A DNA stretch of 64,000 nt from Bradyrhizobium sp. 138 (GCF_023074075.1 NZ_JADPKT010000022.1:62001-126000), one strand, 5' to 3'; shown: positions 44,569-54,100, counted from the first letter of the stretch. The notes: generated by a model from the sequence alone, not told the origin. Made by a program: numbers and translations.

Positions 44569-46194
44569 TCATCGCACCGCCTCTGGAGTCTTGTCGGCTT
44601 CCATCACACTGAGGAATCGCGCCGTCAGCGGATTGCGGGGATTGGAGAGCACCTCGTGCGCCGGCCCCTCCTCGATGATCGCGCCGCCGCTCAGGAAGGC
44701 GACGCGGTCGGCCACTTCGTCGGCAAAGCGGATCTGGTGTGTCGAGATGATCATGGTGAGGCCGTCGTCGATGGCGAGTCGCCGGATCACCTCCAGCACC
44801 TCGTTGACCAATTCCGGATCGAGCGCGGAGGTCGGCTCGTCCAGCAGCAGCACACTCGGATTTGGCGCCAGCGCGCGCGCTATGGCGACGCGCTGCTGCT
44901 GGCCACCGGAGAGATGCCGCGGCAGCGCATCGGCGCGATGCGAGAGGCCAACGCGGTCGAGCAGCTCGGTGGCACGGCGGTCGGCGTCAACGCGGGGCAT
45001 GCCGTGAACCCAGCGCAAGGGGCCGGCGATGTTTTCCTTGGCCGAGAGGTGCGCAAACAAATTGAACTGCTGGAACACCATGCCGACCCCAACGCTGGCG
45101 CGCTCATTGGCAATCGCGCGCGGCGACAGCGGCTTGCCGTCCTCGGAAAAGCCGAGGCGGCGGCCGCCGACGCGCACGGTGCCGATGTCCCAGTTCTCGA
45201 GATGGTTGATGCAGCGGAGCAGCGTGCTCTTGCCGGAGCCACTCGGCCCGAGCAGCGCGACCACCTCGCCGACGCGCACCGTGAGATCGAGGCCGTCGAG
45301 CACCTTCGACGGGCCGTAGCTCTTGGTGAGGTGCTTTGCTTCCACCGCGATATTGTTGCGCGCAATCGTCGCGGCGCGGCGGGCGCGCTCCTCGCGCGTC
45401 AAGGCCAGCGGCGGCGTGTCGGTCAACTCTGCTGGTGCGGGCTGGGTATCGGCGACGGTCGCATCGGGGAGCTCGGCCTTGGCGGCGAGATCGACGCGGC
45501 GCCACGGCAGATAATCCGCGAGCTTGCGCTCGCGGCGCTTGGTGCGGTCGAGATCGAGCAACCATTCGGTGAAGAGCTGGATCGCGCTGATGGTCGCAGT
45601 CAGCACCAGATACAACAGACCCGACGCGAAGAAGATCGAGAAGAAGTCGAAGGTCGAGGACGCCAGCTGTGTCGAGCGCAGGGTCAGCTCCTGCACCGCG
45701 ACCACGGAGGCGAGCGAGGAATTCTTCAGCGCGCTCACCGCCTCGTTGCCGAAGGCCGGGATCATGGTGCGGATCGCCTGCGGCGCGATGACCCGGCGCA
45801 TCAGCACGGACGGCGTCATGCCGAGCGCCTGCCCCGCCGTCAGTTGCCCGCGGTCGACGCCCAGCACGCCGGCGCGCAGCATCTCTGCGATGAACGGCGC
45901 CTCGTTGCAGGCGAGCGCGAGGCCGGCGGCCAGCACCGCCGGCAGCTTGATGCCAACATGCGGCAGCGCGTCGTAGGCGAACACCATCTGCAGGATCAGC
46001 GGCGTGCCGCGGAAGATCACGGTATACGCCCTGGCGATCGCCGCCAGGGCCCAGAAGCGCGAGAGCTGCATGCCGGCGAGGATCAATCCGAGGATCAACC
46101 CGCCGCCGAGCCCGAGGGCGGTCACCTCGAGGGTGAGCTCGATGCCCTCGAGCAGATACGGCATGCTCAGATAGTGGAGGAACAGGGACATCAA
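44569..46194 (-). CDS. Polar amino-acid-type ABC transporter, permease-ATPase fusion
   Basis: A 541-residue fusion of an importer permease and its ATPase. Residues 1-225 are a PAAT-family permease (EGIELTLEVTALGLGGG, coupling loop LTAGQALGMTPSVLMRRVI); after a 50-residue linker, residues about 275-530 are an ABC domain with GPSGSGKS, LSGGQQQR, LLLDEPTSALDP and the switch His in ISTHQIRF. Two chains would dimerise to make the transporter. It overlaps the binding-protein gene by four bases and precedes the acetamidase, so it likely imports an amide or related compound. Confidence 0.92.
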   Translation of the reverse strand: MMSLFLHYLSMPYLLEGIELTLEVTALGLGGGLILGLILAGMQLSRFWALAAIARAYTVIFRGTPLILQMVFAYDALPHVGIKLPAVLAAGLALACNEAPFIAEMLRAGVLGVDRGQLTAGQALGMTPSVLMRRVIAPQAIRTMIPAFGNEAVSALKNSSLASVVAVQELTLRSTQLASSTFDFFSIFFASGLLYLVLTATISAIQLFTEWLLDLDRTKRRERKLADYLPWRRVDLAAKAELPDATVADTQPAPAELTDTPPLALTREERARRAATIARNNIAVEAKHLTKSYGPSKVLDGLDLTVRVGEVVALLGPSGSGKSTLLRCINHLENWDIGTVRVGGRRLGFSEDGKPLSPRAIANERASVGVGMVFQQFNLFAHLSAKENIAGPLRWVHGMPRVDADRRATELLDRVGLSHRADALPRHLSGGQQQRVAIARALAPNPSVLLLDEPTSALDPELVNEVLEVIRRLAIDDGLTMIISTHQIRFADEVADRVAFLSGGAIIEEGPAHEVLSNPRNPLTARFLSVMEADKTPEAVR

Positions 46195-47111
46195 TCGGCC
46201 GTCAGAATGTCCGGCTCCTTGAAGTTGTTCACATCAAGCCCATGCTTCTTCAGGAGCTCCATATGCGTGCCGGCCTTCTGCACTTCGATCAGCGCGGCAA
46301 GCACGGCGTCACGGAATTTCGGCTTGTCCTTGGGCACGGCGATGCCGACCGAGTATGGGATCGTCACCGCGATCGCCTTCTCCAGCTTGTCCGGATAGGC
46401 CTTCACCGCGCTGTCGACGGTGTTGACGTCGTTGACATAGGTGTCGGCGCGGCCGGCGAGGATCGCCTGGATGCAATTGGCGTTGTTGTCGTAGAGCTGG
46501 ATGGTCGGCTCGGGCTTGCCGGCCTTCTTGCACTCCGGGATCAGCGCCTGGATCAGGGGCACCTCGACATAGCCGGTGTTCTCGGCGGCGGCCGCGCCGC
46601 ACATCGACATGTTGATGCCGTTGATACCCTTCGGATTGCCTTTGGCAACCAGCACGCCGTCGAACACTTTCGAATAGGTGATGAAGTCGGCGGCCTTGGC
46701 GCGCTCCTTGGTGGCGTAGATGTCGGAGATCACGATGTCGGCCTGGCCGGCGGCGAGCGTGGTCAGGAGCGCCGCGAACGTCACCGGCTTGTAAGTCAGC
46801 TTGAAGCCCAGGCATTCGCCGATGGCTTCTCCGAGATCGATGTCGAAGCCGATATATTTGCTGGGATTCTTGGGATCGATGGTCTCATAGCCCGGCGTGT
46901 GCGGATTGATGGCGTTGACGAGCGTCTTGCCCTTCCAGTCCGGGTATTTCTCCTGGAGCGTGGCGCAGGCGGCGGGCGCTGCAGCCTGCGCGTTCAGCGG
47001 TGCGGCGACGACGAGACCGAACGCGAAGGCGGCGCCGAGCATGAGCTTGCGCCGTGGCCATGATGCGCGCGCCAATCCCCGCCGCGCCGGGGGCCAAACC
47101 GATTTCTCCAT
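46191..47111 (-). CDS. ABC transporter substrate-binding protein
   Basis: A 306-residue periplasmic solute-binding protein of the polar amino-acid family (SBP_bac_3). After a basic leader, a signal peptide (LMLGAAFAFGLVVAAPLNAQA) is followed by a mature protein with the typical YIGFDIDLGEAIGECLGF and GQADIVISDIYATKERAKAADF blocks. First gene of the amide operon. The start at 47111 has GGAGGA nine bases upstream. A perfect 6-bp inverted repeat lies 22-38 bases before it. The ligand cannot be identified from sequence; the downstream amidases suggest a short amide. Confidence 0.9.
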   Translation of the reverse strand: MEKSVWPPARRGLARASWPRRKLMLGAAFAFGLVVAAPLNAQAAAPAACATLQEKYPDWKGKTLVNAINPHTPGYETIDPKNPSKYIGFDIDLGEAIGECLGFKLTYKPVTFAALLTTLAAGQADIVISDIYATKERAKAADFITYSKVFDGVLVAKGNPKGINGINMSMCGAAAAENTGYVEVPLIQALIPECKKAGKPEPTIQLYDNNANCIQAILAGRADTYVNDVNTVDSAVKAYPDKLEKAIAVTIPYSVGIAVPKDKPKFRDAVLAALIEVQKAGTHMELLKKHGLDVNNFKEPDILTAD

Positions 47112-47133
47112 CTCGCCAGTTCCTCCGAAATGT

Positions 47134-47149
47134 CATGGCGCCTGCCATG
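47134..47149. promoter_or_regulatory. Inverted repeat upstream of the amide operon
   Basis: CATGGC and GCCATG with a 4-base spacer (GCCT), a perfect 16-base palindrome 22-38 bases upstream of the binding-protein start. A candidate operator, possibly for the AraC-type regulator encoded downstream, though AraC proteins usually prefer direct repeats. Confidence 0.35.
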
Positions 47150-47385
47150 GTCCAGTGATCGGGAGGAAGCGTGCGGGAGTGGGCCGCGAAAAGCTTGTCC
47201 GCGGGCGTACAAAAAATTGGATGGACTGCGCCCGGCATTTGGGCAAACGGCTGCACAAAAACTGTTCTCAGGCCAGCCGCGCAGGTCGGCCCTCCACAGC
47301 CTGTCCGCAGCATATCCACAGGGCTGATATCGCGGATTTGTCAGGAGGGCGGCGGACTTGCTGCGCACAAATCCACATGCCAGGG

Positions 47386-47646
47386 CTATCCCCCGGCCTG
47401 ATCGAACACGCTGCGGCAGGCCTCGCTCAGGCTCGCGCGGTTGCGCCGCAGGCACGCCGTGATGGCGCGGACGTTGGGGATTTCGCCGGCGCAGAGCCGG
47501 TAGACATCGGGCGTGCAGGCCCGGCGCTGCTCCGCCGTCGCCTGCGCGTGGGCGGCAGAGGCGAACAGTGTCAGGAACAGCCCGAGCGTCGAGGCGCGGC
47601 GCGCCCGGCTCTTCACACCCGCAAACCGCAAGAACCTCGCCTTCAT
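47386..47646 (-). CDS. Small secreted cysteine-rich protein
   Basis: An 86-residue protein with a signal peptide (ASTLGLFLTLFASAAHA, cleavage before QATA) and a mature part with four Cys: RACTPDVYRLCAG, then TACLRRN and EACRSVF. The pattern fits the short Cys-rich repeat found in secreted alphaproteobacterial proteins. Likely periplasmic with two disulfides. A CRP-type palindrome lies about 77 bases upstream. Confidence 0.75.
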   Translation of the reverse strand: MKARFLRFAGVKSRARRASTLGLFLTLFASAAHAQATAEQRRACTPDVYRLCAGEIPNVRAITACLRRNRASLSEACRSVFDQAGG

Positions 47647-47722
47647 GACCAGTCTCCTCCCTGCCCGCCCCGGCCTGCATTGGTCGGTGTGCGACGGGGT
47701 AGGAGAAATAAACCGCTGGGGA

Positions 47723-47738
47723 TGTGATCTCTTTCACA
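47723..47738. promoter_or_regulatory. Perfect CRP-type palindrome
   Basis: TGTGATCTCTTTCACA is exactly TGTGA-N6-TCACA, the CRP consensus. It lies between the Cys-rich gene (minus strand, 77 bases downstream) and the small plus-strand frame at 47900. It can serve the former as an activator site. Binding by a CRP/FNR-family protein is inferred. Confidence 0.5.
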
Positions 47739-47899
47739 CCGCCGGCGCAGCGGAGGAACCTAGGGTCGCCAAGAGGATTTTTAGAGATCGTTAACCAATC
47801 GGGACCCGATCGCCGGATCGTTAAAATGCGAACGATCGGATCAATCGGGTAACAAACCGGCTTTGCGACATTGCGCCATCCGCGGTCTGCGAGGGTGCG

Positions 47900-48109
47900 A
47901 TGAGAAGCGAAGCCGAATTCAACCTGCTGCTGGATGCCGTCCGGGACGCCATGGTCATTGAAGATTTTGCCCCCGCGCCGGAAGAGGCGTTCGTGCCCCG
48001 CTCGTCGATTTTTGGCGCGACTCTCAAGAAATCGCGGATGGCCGCCAATGACAATGAGGGCGCCTGGCCCCTCCTGCCGTTTCCCGACGGCTGGTACGCG
48101 GCCTGCTGA
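47900..48109 (+). CDS. Putative small acidic protein (69 residues)
   Basis: MRSEAEFNLLLDAVRDAMVI opening with a helical look, then a Pro-rich acidic stretch and an aromatic end (FPDGWYAAC). GAGGG is five bases before the ATG at 47900. The composition is not obviously a shadow of any gene. No family recognised. Confidence 0.4.
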   Translation: MRSEAEFNLLLDAVRDAMVIEDFAPAPEEAFVPRSSIFGATLKKSRMAANDNEGAWPLLPFPDGWYAAC

Positions 48110-48191
48110 AGGCTGCTTTCGCTGTGAACCGAAGCGCCCGTCTCGCGGGCGTTTTGCTTGAGGCAGCGCCGGAAACCCGGCGCAGCAACGA

Positions 48192-48338
48192 TCAGGTCTT
48201 GACGCGATCCTCGCCATCCTGCGGTACCCGGTCGGGCGCGGCCGATGGAAAGATGCTGTCATAGATCGCGCGGGCCTCGCGGATGAGGCGAGCCCGCTCC
48301 AGCTCGGTTTTCGGGACAAATCGGACGATGTCGCCCAC
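48192..48338 (-). CDS. Small conserved-looking protein (48 residues), GTG start
   Basis: Reading VGDIVRFVPKTELERARLIR then EARAIYDSIFPSAAPDRV, a short basic helical protein ending in an acidic tail. GTG at 48338 has GGAG six bases upstream, and the gene ends with TGA at 48192. I recall similar GDIVRFVPK-type small proteins in Bradyrhizobium, but cannot check. A TTG nine codons earlier is possible. Too short for most gene finders. Confidence 0.55.
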   Translation of the reverse strand: MGDIVRFVPKTELERARLIREARAIYDSIFPSAAPDRVPQDGEDRVKT

Positions 48339-48539
48339 GGGTTGCTCCAGCGCTCGTTGATGCAAGTCGCATCACTTCGCAGATGCGAACTCTATGCCAG
48401 CGGGCGTGAATCCAGGGTTTCCAAGCGCCCCGGGAAAACCCGGTGACCGCGCCGCCTCGCACCGCGGCAGACGGCCGCGCGCAGCATCGGCGGAACTCGC
48501 GCCGAGATCCAATTTTGCTGAAATATCAGAGAGTTGTAA

Positions 48540-48613
48540 TGGAGGCCACGACCAGAATTGAACTGGTGTACACGGTTTTGCAGACCGTTGCGTAACCACT
48601 CCGCCACGTGGCC
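48540..48613 (-). tRNA. tRNA-Cys (GCA)
   Basis: Minus-strand cloverleaf: acceptor GGCCACG pairs with CGTGGCC, discriminator T and encoded CCA; anticodon loop CTGCAAA with GCA; T arm ACCAGTTCAATTCTGGT. Seventy-four nucleotides. Confidence 0.96.
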
Positions 48614-48711
48614 CCGTAAGGCCGGAGCAATATAGGGGATGCGGGGTTTAGGCAACCGCCTTCGTCCGACTTTCCCGACGAGTTTCAGCGGCTTGATGCC
48701 AGTTTGAAGCG

Positions 48712-49464
48712 CTAGGCCTTCGCCCCGCCGAGGTAACGGCCGAGAATCTCCTCGGTCGTGCCGGCCGCCGTGATCCGCCCCTGATCCAGCAGGATCGCCC
48801 GGTTGCAGGTGCTCTTGATCAGTTCGACGTCGTGCGTGGCGAGCACCAGGATGCCGGCGCGGGCGACGATCTCATCCAGCCGCTGCCGCGCCTTCTTGCG
48901 GAATTGCTGGTCGCCGACGCCGATCCATTCGTCGAGCAGCACGATCTCGCCTTCGACCGCGGTTGCGACCGCGAAGATCAGGCGCAGCATCATCCCGCTG
49001 GAATAGGTGCGCAGCGGCAGGTCGAGCCGGTCGCCGAGCTCGCTGAACTCGGCGATCTCCGCGCGCCGCGCATCGATCTCGGCGCGCCGCGCGCCGATCA
49101 CGAGGCCGCGCCGCATGATGTTCTCGTAGCCGGTCGCCTCCTCGTCGAAGCCGGCCGACAGATCGAACAGCGACAGGCAGCGGCCGAGCACGTCGATGCT
49201 CCCCGCCGTCGGATGGTAGATGCCGGCGAGAACCCGCAGCAGCGTGGTCTTGCCGGCGCCATTGGCGCCGATGATGGCAAGGCGGTCGCCGGCGCGGACG
49301 TCGAGGCTGACTCCATTCAGCGCCGTAATGAGGTGCGAGACTGCCGCCTTCCGCCGCAGCGTCACGGCGCTGACGAACCGGCTGCGCAGCGAACGGTCGC
49401 GAAACGTCAGCACCGGAAACGTGACCGAGACGTCGCGAAGCACGATGTGGGCCGTGGTGGTCAT
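48712..49464 (-). CDS. Polysaccharide/O-antigen export ABC ATPase (Wzt/KpsT-like)
   Basis: A 250-residue ATPase with Walker A GANGAGKTT, signature YSSGM (the short form typical of polysaccharide exporters), Walker B IVLLDEWIGVGD and switch His in LATHDVEL. It pairs with the ABC-2 permease encoded seven bases upstream. No C-terminal carbohydrate-binding domain is present, unlike some Wzt proteins. The start at 49464 (MTTTAHIV) follows the permease stop. No glycosyltransferase genes are next to it. Confidence 0.9.
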   Translation of the reverse strand: MTTTAHIVLRDVSVTFPVLTFRDRSLRSRFVSAVTLRRKAAVSHLITALNGVSLDVRAGDRLAIIGANGAGKTTLLRVLAGIYHPTAGSIDVLGRCLSLFDLSAGFDEEATGYENIMRRGLVIGARRAEIDARRAEIAEFSELGDRLDLPLRTYSSGMMLRLIFAVATAVEGEIVLLDEWIGVGDQQFRKKARQRLDEIVARAGILVLATHDVELIKSTCNRAILLDQGRITAAGTTEEILGRYLGGAKA

Positions 49465-49471
49465 GCGCGCA

Positions 49472-50365
49472 TCACAGCCAATACGCCACGCGATGGCGGT
49501 ATTTTGCGTAGCAGCCGAGGCCAATGACGGCCACGGCGATCGCGTAGACCACCCCGAGCAGCCATTGCTCCGCATCGGTCGGCTGCGACAATAGCGGCCG
49601 GCGCACGAGATCGAGCAGCGTCGCGAACGGATTGACCCGGGTCAGCCAGTGAAACGCGGTGCCGCGCACGCTGTCCTCGGTCCAGATGATCGGCGTGAGA
49701 AAGAAAACGAACTGCAGGCCGCTGACGATCGCCGAACCAATGTCGCGAAAACGCGCGCAGAGCATGCCGAGCGCGACCGACCCGCCGAGCAGCGCGAGAA
49801 ACAGGATCGCAAAGCCTGGCACCGCGAGCAGCATGCTCCAGTGCAGCGGCCAGGGCATCACGACATAGAGCAGCACGACGATCACCAGGTGATGCGCGAA
49901 GATGAGGACGTTGCGCGCGATCATCTGGAGGACATGAACGATCAGCGGTGCCGGCACCGCCTTGATGAGATGACCTGACGCCACGAAGATGTTGGAGCCC
50001 TCCTGCAGCGTCGTGGCGATCAGGGTCCAGACGATCAGGCCAACCGCGAAGGACGGCAGGAAGACGGCGATGTCCTGCTTGAACAGCGCCGCATAGACCG
50101 TGCCGACGCTCGCGATCGTCGCAGCGAGCGTCAGCGTGATCCAGAGCGGGCCGATCACGGTCCGGCGGTAGCGCAGCGAAATGTCCATCAGCGCGAGCGT
50201 GCCCCAGCGATCGGGCCGCGCCGCCTGTGCCAGGATTTCCTTCGCCGCGAGCTGAATTCGACTGCCCCTTCGGTTGCCGCTCTCTCCGATGCCGCAACAG
50301 GAAAGCAGATCGCGACCCGTTTCGACCGATGGCCTCAAAATGCCCGCGCTTCGCGGTGCAATCAA
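49472..50365 (-). CDS. ABC-2 type polysaccharide export permease (Wzm/KpsM-like)
   Basis: A 297-residue membrane protein with about six helices (VIGPLWITLTLAATIASVG, LPSFAVGLIVWTLIATTL, HHLVIVVLLYVVMP, ILFLALLGGSVALGML, FVFFLTPIIWT and a last VVYAIAVAVIGLG). The FLTPIIW block is characteristic of ABC-2 polysaccharide exporters. A soluble first 60 residues precede the membrane part. Co-transcribed with the ATPase. The exported glycan is unknown. Confidence 0.9.
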   Translation of the reverse strand: MIAPRSAGILRPSVETGRDLLSCCGIGESGNRRGSRIQLAAKEILAQAARPDRWGTLALMDISLRYRRTVIGPLWITLTLAATIASVGTVYAALFKQDIAVFLPSFAVGLIVWTLIATTLQEGSNIFVASGHLIKAVPAPLIVHVLQMIARNVLIFAHHLVIVVLLYVVMPWPLHWSMLLAVPGFAILFLALLGGSVALGMLCARFRDIGSAIVSGLQFVFFLTPIIWTEDSVRGTAFHWLTRVNPFATLLDLVRRPLLSQPTDAEQWLLGVVYAIAVAVIGLGCYAKYRHRVAYWL

Positions 50366-50389
50366 CCGTATAGATGAAGAGGGCCGAAG

Positions 50390-51121
50390 TCAGGTGCGCT
50401 TGCGCCGCCGGAAGTCGCGCCGGCCCTTCGGAGCGGGTTTGGGCGCCAGTTCCGGCATCTCGGCCTGGACCTCGCGGTAGCGTGTCAACAGCCGTTCAAA
50501 ACTCGCGTGCAGCGTGTCAGCGATATCAGGGCGCCGCTCGAGGCCGGCGAGAATCGTCGCCGCGGCCTCGATGGTCGAGAGCCCGTCGCGGCGCGGCTCC
50601 TTGCGCAGACGCCCGTAGCGCGAGGGGTGCGCCGGGTTGAGGATCACGCGCTGGCACTTCAGCATCCAGGGATTGCGCCACCACAGCGCCTTGGCCTGGC
50701 TCCAGGTGCCGTCAAGCAGCACGATTCCTTCGAGCTTGCCGAGGATCGCCCGCTGGTTGTCTGCAACCTCGCCCTTGCGGTTGAGCGCGACAATCTCGCC
50801 TTCGGCTTCGAGATCGGCGGCACGCGCCGAGCCGAGATAGAGCACGGCCCAGCGCGCGGCGTTCTCGACCGGCCGTCCCAGCGCCTTGGACAGGCTCGGC
50901 CAGGACAGGCCGACCCGCACCGTGGCAGCGGCGAAATGCTTCGCCAGCAGCCGGGCGGTGCCGAGCGCCCTGTCCTGCTCCTGCGGGTGCTGCAGGATCA
51001 GCAGCGACAGCCGATTTTCAATCGGCGTGACGCTGTCGCAGATGCACAGCGGCATCGGCTTCTGGCAATGCGGGCATTCCGGGATCGGGTCGGCGGCGGC
51101 AATATCTGGCGGGTTCGACAT
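50390..51121 (-). CDS. DTW-domain protein (tRNA aminocarboxypropyltransferase type)
   Basis: A 243-residue protein with the DTW domain seen in TapT/TuaA enzymes that add a 3-amino-3-carboxypropyl group to tRNA uridine. The N-terminus has a zinc-ribbon-like CPHCQKPMPLCIC. The signature appears as LLDGTWSQAKAL. The last 20 residues are strongly basic (KPAPKGRRDFRRRKRT). ATG 51121 (MSNPPD) is chosen. It stands alone between the exporter and the RND operon. Confidence 0.88.
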   Translation of the reverse strand: MSNPPDIAAADPIPECPHCQKPMPLCICDSVTPIENRLSLLILQHPQEQDRALGTARLLAKHFAAATVRVGLSWPSLSKALGRPVENAARWAVLYLGSARAADLEAEGEIVALNRKGEVADNQRAILGKLEGIVLLDGTWSQAKALWWRNPWMLKCQRVILNPAHPSRYGRLRKEPRRDGLSTIEAAATILAGLERRPDIADTLHASFERLLTRYREVQAEMPELAPKPAPKGRRDFRRRKRT

Positions 51122-51158
51122 GGGCGCCGCTATACGCTTCAAGCGGGGCTTCAACAAC

Positions 51159-54100
51159 CTATTCCGCGGGCGCAGCCAGCGGCCGCGGCGCGGACCGCCG
51201 CCGCAGTCGGTCGATCAGCAGGTAGATCACGGGCGTGGTGTAGAGCGTCAGGATCTGCGAGACGAACAGGCCGCCGATGATGGTGATGCCGAGCGGACGG
51301 CGCAGCTCCGTGCCGGGGCCGGTCGCCACCACGAGCGGAATGCCGGCGAACAGCGCCGCCATGGTCGTCATCAGGATCGGGCGGAAGCGCGCCTGGCAGG
51401 CCTCGAAGATCGCCTCCGCCGAGGACAGGCCGCGCTGGCGCTCGGCGTCGAGCGCGAAATCGACCATCATGATGCCGTTCTTCTTGACGATGCCGATCAA
51501 GAGGATGATGCCGACGAAGGCGATCACGGTCAGCGGCGTGTTGGTGAGCTGCAGGGCGAGCAGCGCGCCGAGCCCGGCCGAGGGCAGCGTCGAGATGATG
51601 GTGAGCGGATGGGCGAGGCTCTCATAGAGCACCCCGAGCACGATATACATCGCCACCAGCGCGCCGAGGATCAGAAGCGGCTGGCGGCCGCTGGTCTTGG
51701 CGAAGTCGCCGGCATTGCCGTCGAAACTGCCGCGAATGCCCTCGGGCATGTGCAGCTCCTCGACCGCCCGCTGGATGTTTTGCGTCGCCGCCTGAAGCTG
51801 CACGTCCGGCAGCAGGTTGAACGACACCGTCGTCGAGGGGAATGACTGCGAGTGATAGACCGCGAGCGCGGCGAGGCCGCGCGTCGCGCGGACGACGGCC
51901 GACAGCGGCACCTGCGCATCGCCCGCGCCCGCAACGTAGATGCGCTCGAGGTTGGAAGGATCGACCTGGAATTTCGGATCGATCTCCAGCACGGTCATGT
52001 ACTGGTTGCGCTGGGTGTAGATGATCGAGATTTGCCGCTGCGAGAAGGCGTTGTTCAGCGCGTTGTCGATGTCCTGAACCCTGACGCCGAGCGCTGAGGC
52101 CTTCTGGCGATCGATCGCAAGCGTCAGTTGAAGCCCGCCGGGATCGCGGTCGCTGGAGATGTCGGTGATGCCCTCGACACTCTCCATGCGCTTGGCCACG
52201 ATCGGCGCCCACTTCTGCAGCAGACCGAGGTCGGTGCTGGTCAGCGTGTACTGGTAGTCGGAATCGCTCTGCCGCCCGCCGGCACGGACGTCCTGGGCGG
52301 CGAACATGAAGAGGCGGATGCCCGGCACGGGGTACAGCGCGCGCCTGAGGCGGTCGATCACGACCTCCGTCGAGACGTGGCCGCGCTCCTCCGGCGGCTT
52401 CAGGCTGATGAACATGGTGCCGCGATTGGAGGTGGCCGAGCCCGGGCCCCCGCCTCCGCTGCCGACGGTCGAACCGATGCCGGCCACGGCCGGATCCTTC
52501 ATCACGATGTCGGGCAGCCGCTGCTGGAGGCCGAGCATCGACTGAAACGAGATATCGGCCGAGGCGCGCGTCGCCCCGATGACGAAGCCGGAATCGTCGG
52601 TGGGGAAGTAGCCCTTGGGGACCTTGATGTAGAGCGTCACCGTGAGGCCGATGGTGGCAAAGAACACCAGCAGCGTCGCCAGCGGGTAGTCGAGCACGGT
52701 GCGCAAGGTGCGGGCGTAGAAGGCGACGATGCGCGACAGCGAACCCTCGATGATGCGATCGAACAGGGTCGCGGTGCCGGACGTGGTCTGTCGGATATAA
52801 TGGGCGCAGATCATCGGCGTCACCGTCAGAGACACCAGCGTCGAGACCAGGATGGCGAAGGTCAGCGTCAGTGAGAATTCGCGCAAGAGGCGGCCGACGA
52901 CGCCGTCCATGAAGATCAGCGGCGTAAACGCGGCGATCAATGACAGGCTGATCGAGACCACGGTGAAGCCGATCTGCTTCGCGCCCTCCTGCGCCGCCCG
53001 GAACGGCCGCATGCCGTGCTCGAGATTGCGATACATGTTCTCGATCATGACGATGGCGTCGTCGACCACGAAGCCGACGGAGATCGCGAGCGCCATCAGC
53101 GAGAGATTGTCGATCGAGAAGCCGGCGGCCCACATGCCGGCGCAGGTGCCGGCCAGCGCCAGCGGCACCGAGATGCCCGCCGCGATCGTCGGCGTCAGCC
53201 TGCGCAGGAACACGAACACCACGACCATCACCAGGACCGCGGTCGCCAGCAACGTCCATTGCATGTCGAGCACGCTGGCGCGGATCGTGCCGGTGCGGTC
53301 GACAAGGGTCGAAATCTCGACGCCGGCCGGAATCCATTGTCTGAGCTCGGGGATCAGCGCCTTCACCCGATCGACGGTGTCGATGACGTTGGCATCGCCC
53401 TGCTTGGTGATCTGGATCAGCACCGCCGGCTGCTTGTTGAACCAGGCGATCGAGCGGGCGTTGCGGACGGAATCCTCGATCTCGGCGACGTCGGACAGCC
53501 GCACGAAATTGCCGCCAGAGCTCTTGATGACGATGTCGCGGAATTCCTTCGCCGTGCGCATCTGCTTGTTGAGCGCCAGCGTCTCGCTCTGGCGCTCGCC
53601 GTTGAAGATGCCGACGGGACCGAGCGGATTGGCGTTGATGATCGCGGTACGGACGTCGTCGGTGGCAATCCCTGCGTTCGAGAGCGCCACCGGATTGAGC
53701 TGGACGCGCACCGCCGGTTGATCGGCGCCGCTGATGGCCACGTTGCCGACGCCCGGAACCTGCGAGATGCGCTGCGCCAGCACGGTGTCGGCGACGTCGT
53801 AGATCGCGCTGGCGGACAGCGTCTTCGAGGTCAGCGCCAGCACGAAGACGGGCGCGCCGGCCGTATTCGCTTTGCGGAAGCGCGGCAGCGTCGGCAGGTC
53901 GCTCGGCAGGTCGATCATCGCGGCGTTGATCGCCGCCTGCACGTCGCGCGCGGCCTTGTCGATGTTGCGGCCGATGTCGAACTGGATCTGGATGCTGGTC
54001 GTGCCGAGCGTCGAGGTCGAGGTGATCTGGTTGATGCCGGCGATCTCACCGAGCCGCCGCTCCAATGGTGAGGCCACCGTCGCCGCCATCACGGACGGGT

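Noticed and set aside
47112..47300. Possible sigma-54 promoter before the amide operon (TGGCAGGCGCCATGAC)
   Set aside because: The GC of the -12 element is missing (GA instead), so the GG-N10-GC rule fails.
47311..47376. Two DnaA-box-like sequences (CATATCCACA, AAATCCACA)
   Set aside because: Neither matches TTATCCACA fully, there are only two, and no origin genes are nearby.
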